Source of the DNA: Halomonas sp. HAL1
Lineage (GTDB): Bacteria > Pseudomonadota > Gammaproteobacteria > Pseudomonadales > Halomonadaceae
DNA length: 64,000 nt
Assembly (NCBI RefSeq): GCF_030544485.1
Contig: NZ_CP130610.1
Coordinates: 2,046,001-2,110,000 of the forward strand
Direction of reading: 5' to 3'
In this document: in pieces, positions 61,551 to 64,000 of the stretch
Layout of the letters: every line of letters starts with the position of its first letter
Position numbering within the stretch: position 1 is the first letter of the stretch
Translations under genes and position numbers: made by a program
Notes under the pieces: model-generated
The model's input: the letters and a program-made list of their open reading frames with translations, nothing else
Database searches by the model: none
What the model was told of the DNA's origin: nothing

Positions 61551-62204
61551 GAGTAGCGTTACACTTTAGAGTCCGACCCTATGGGTAAGGAGATTGGACA
61601 TGAAGAAGCGTTTCAGCGAAGAACAGATCATTGGTTTCCTGGGCGAAGCCGAAGCGGGACTGCCCATCAAAGAGCTATGCCGTCTACACGGTTTCTCAGA
61701 AGCCAGTTACTATCTATGGCGCAGCAAGTTCGTCGGCATGAGCGTACCCGATGCTAAGCTACTCATGAAGCCGTGGCTATCGTGCCTGACCGAGCCATTG
61801 GCGGACTGGCTTTAACAAGGATACTGGATCATCTGACTTTACTGCGTGGGCTACCTAGTGCCATTCGTACGGATAATGGCAAGGAATTCTGTGGGCGCGC
61901 CATACTGTCATGGGCGCATCTACACGGTGTTGCCCTGTTTTTAATCGAACCTGGCAAACCCAATCAAAACTCCTATATCGAATCGTTCAACGGGCGCTTT
62001 TGAGATGAATGTCTGAATGAGCACTGGTTCACCAGTCTGCATCACGCGAGAGTAATCATCGAGGCGTGGCGACGGGAATACAACGAGGAAAGACCGAAGA
62101 AGGGACTGGGAGGGTTAACGCCTTCCGCCTATGCCGAGCAACTGGTGGTAAAACACGATAAAGTTACTTCTGACTCTAAACCCGGGCTACTGAAGATGGG
62201 GTGA
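61550..62204 (+). mobile_element. Decayed IS3-family insertion sequence
   Basis: Ends are approximate. TTTAGAGTC (61565-61573) and GACTCTAAA (62172-62180) are likely parts of the terminal inverted repeats. Total length near 650 bases is half of a normal IS3 element, in line with an internal deletion. It interrupts the lipoprotein hydrolase. Confidence 0.65.
61594..62204 (+). pseudogene. IS3-family transposase OrfA/OrfB with deletion and stop
   Basis: The start reads as OrfA (FSEEQIIGFLGEAEAGLPIK, LHGFSEASYYLWRSKF). Near 61770 it runs directly into the last third of OrfB in another frame (PDRAIGGLALTRILDHL, IRTDNGKEF, NSYIESFNGRF). TGA at 62001-62003 then breaks GRF-DECLN, where CGA (Arg) is expected. 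The OrfB frame ends at 62204. The first catalytic Asp is lost, so the element cannot move. Confidence 0.8.
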
Positions 62205-62529
62205 CGTCGGAGCATACTTTCTAGCGATTTCAACGCGACAATATCTTGATTCGCACCATTGCCGAACGCGTTGAGGCATTCCATGAAGAGATGGAGCGCA
62301 GAATGACTCAAGTGATGGCTGCGTGACACGACCTTCCCATAGATACACCAATCGATCATTTACTATATAGACGCCAGGGCTACCACCCTGGTGTCTTATT
62401 TTTTTGGATGCAACCATGACCCACGGCAAACTCAAAGCGGGTTAAGTAGCTGATATCTAATGTCGTAACACTGGTTACTAAAACCAACAAAATGACCATA
62501 GTAAAAATCGCCAACGTCCAAATAAACGT
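62205..62529. other. Spacer after the IS, with a protein-like scrap
   Basis: A plus-strand frame around 62235-62325 reads NILIRTIAERVEAFHEEMER and ends RRMTQVMAA-stop, without a credible start. It may be the 3' end of a lost gene. The rest, to the regulator's stop, shows nothing I can name. Confidence 0.4.
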
Positions 62530-63579
62530 TCAGGTGCTTTCCCTCACCTTGAGTTCATAGCCAATATCCAACCTCGGGGCTGGTGGTTGCCTGCCTTCAA
62601 GTCTTGAAAGCATCATCTTGGCTGCCTCGACGCCCATTTCGTATCGCGGCACGGTAATGGTCGAAAGCCGTGGGGAAAGATGCTCACCTAGCGATAGCCC
62701 GAGGTAACCACCAATCGCGATTTCTTCAGGCACACATATGCCTTGCCGATTAGCTTCCATTAGCGCCCCGGCGGCAAGATTATCGTTAGCAAAATGTAAC
62801 GCGTCTAAATCCGGCCGCGTTTCCAGTGCCTCTAGGAACAAGAGGCGCCCTGCTTCATAGGATGACGGCTCCTCGCGACGAAATAGCAGATCGAATTCAA
62901 CTCCCGATGTCTTCAGCACCTCCCGATGACCCTCGAAACGTTGCATAGCCCGATAATCTCGGCTCATACCAGTACCGAGATAAGCGATACTTTTGTAGCC
63001 TCTGTCTAGTAAATGTTGTGCCATACAGGCTCCGGCTGCATGGTTATCAACGCCGACATTCATGTCTATACACTCGTCACCTAGCTCCATGATTTCGACC
63101 ACGGGGCGTCCCCAGTTTTTGAGACGTTTTGCAGTACGGACGTGATGACGAAGCCCTGTTAGGATGACGCCAGAAGGCGAGTAACCAAGCAATGAGTCAA
63201 TGAGGCTGGCCTCGCGATCCAAATCGAAGTCGGTTGATCCCAGTAGCACTTGATACCCAGCCTGCTCAAGGGTCTGCTGAATACCATGGATCACCTCAAT
63301 AAAGGTCAAAATAGACAACGATGGCACCACAACCGGAATCATACGCATCCCTGCCGAAGCCAGACCACCAGCAACAAGATTGGGCATATAGCCGAGCTTA
63401 GCTACAGCCTGATCTATACGTTCTCGCAGCTTGGCAGACACACTCTCAGGCGTATTGAGTGCACGAGAAACGGTAATCGGAGCAACACCTGCCTCCAACG
63501 CTACATCTTGTATTGTTACGCTATCTGTTCCTCGGTGACGCCGACGTGATCGCGTTATAGGGGTCTGTTTCAACATCAT
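62530..63579 (-). CDS. LacI/GntR-type transcription repressor
   Basis: 349 residues. HTH VTIQDVALEAGVAPITVSRAL (type only), hinge-helix region VAKLGYMPNLVAGGLAS, and a periplasmic-binding-protein-like effector domain. The N-terminus resembles gluconate-type GntR repressors. Three possible starts (ATG, ATG, TTG) crowd the ribosome site AAGGAG; the TTG at 63573 has the best spacing. It is divergent from a TRAP transporter, which it probably controls. Confidence 0.88.
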   Translation of the reverse strand: MMLKQTPITRSRRRHRGTDSVTIQDVALEAGVAPITVSRALNTPESVSAKLRERIDQAVAKLGYMPNLVAGGLASAGMRMIPVVVPSLSILTFIEVIHGIQQTLEQAGYQVLLGSTDFDLDREASLIDSLLGYSPSGVILTGLRHHVRTAKRLKNWGRPVVEIMELGDECIDMNVGVDNHAAGACMAQHLLDRGYKSIAYLGTGMSRDYRAMQRFEGHREVLKTSGVEFDLLFRREEPSSYEAGRLLFLEALETRPDLDALHFANDNLAAGALMEANRQGICVPEEIAIGGYLGLSLGEHLSPRLSTITVPRYEMGVEAAKMMLSRLEGRQPPAPRLDIGYELKVREST

Positions 63580-63632
63580 CTCCTTAAATAAAAGCCATTC
63601 TATATTCTCATTCTAAAGGATAAGAAGCGAAA

Positions 63633-63646
63633 TGGTAGCGCTACCA
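63633..63646. promoter_or_regulatory. Probable operator of the LacI-type regulator
   Basis: TGGTAGCGCTACCA is a perfect 14-bp palindrome with the central CG typical of LacI-family sites. It lies between the divergent regulator and TRAP genes. Confidence 0.75.
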
Positions 63647-63785
63647 AATAACACGTGCTAGCTTTTAAAAAGTGGCCTCGCATCACGCAGATTCGATCTT
63701 AATGGCATCGCTAATACCATTGCAGGCTCAATATCAGAATCAATGCTAACGCCACTCATACTGAACTTCCGGAGGTGTATGCAAA

Positions 63786-64000
63786 ATGACTACAACAACA
63801 GCACGCGGAATCATCCTCGCTAGCCTAGCCAGCTTAGGAATCGCAGCCCAAGCCAGTGCCAACGAACTCTCTATCGCTATCCACGTCGAACCATCCGACA
63901 CTATGTTCAAGGTCGGGGAACGTCTTAAGGAGACTATCGAGACAGAAACAGATGGTAGGTATACCGTATCGCTTCTAGGCACAGAGGTCGGTGGTGAGCG
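63786..64000 (+). CDS. TRAP transporter substrate-binding protein DctP (3' truncated by window)
   Basis: The first 71 residues. A signal peptide (RGIILASLASLGIAAQASA) is followed by ELSIAIHVEPSDTMFKVGER, the DctP-type start of the mature protein. GGAGG lies about ten bases before the ATG. With a GntR-like repressor next to it, the ligand may be a sugar acid; this is inference. Confidence 0.82.
   Translation, partial: MTTTTARGIILASLASLGIAAQASANELSIAIHVEPSDTMFKVGERLKETIETETDGRYTVSLLGTEVGGE

Overview
The window reads as a chromosomal piece of a moderately halophilic gammaproteobacterium, most likely Halomonas or a close relative in the Halomonadaceae. This is inferred from the housekeeping genes (sufE, nfuA, metH, pdxH, cysI with its DUF934 partner, tusDCBE with yccA), the BCCT osmolyte carrier and the many acidic proteins. 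No rRNA, tRNA or CRISPR array was seen.

Bases 1-31954 are ordinary core genome. In order they hold the end of an inactive-transglutaminase membrane protein with its ATP-grasp partner; zur-hisI-yidD; sufE; a divergent tyrosine recombinase / KfrA-like pair separated by two long palindromes; a BCCT transporter; nfuA; metH and a MATE exporter; cysI-DUF934; an Smr-domain nuclease; wrbA-DUF2069; a cytochrome b561; pdxH; a PatZ-like protein acetyltransferase facing a histone-deacetylase-family enzyme; an XRE-cupin regulator; the tRNA thiolation genes tusDCBE and yccA. From 27 to 32 kb there are several small membrane or hypothetical genes, a potassium channel, a flavodoxin-type reductase and a ZIP-like membrane protein.

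Bases 32012-37354 hold a secreted-type endonuclease/phosphatase and a compact type III polyketide synthase - methyltransferase - FAD oxidoreductase operon. Its gene order resembles the srsABC phenolic-lipid pathway. A Crp/Fnr regulator lies just upstream.

Bases 37603-48725 form a GC-rich, probably imported type I secretion island: a 1994-residue haem peroxidase with three RTX blocks, a PrtD-type ABC exporter, a membrane-anchored RTX protein and a HlyD-type adaptor, all on the minus strand. The island is bordered by an IS1182-type transposase relic.

Bases 50288-64000 are accessory DNA. A trimethylamine monooxygenase (Tmm) operon carries a DMT permease, a 97-residue protein of unknown function and a 36-residue membrane peptide. 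Next comes an RND efflux / two-component locus that has suffered a deletion: an adaptor gene and a response-regulator gene, read from opposite strands, are both cut at the same point. The rest is a LuxR-domain scrap, a RidA protein, a frameshifted lipoprotein hydrolase cut by a decayed IS3-family element, and a LacI/GntR-type regulator facing the first gene of a TRAP transporter that runs off the window.
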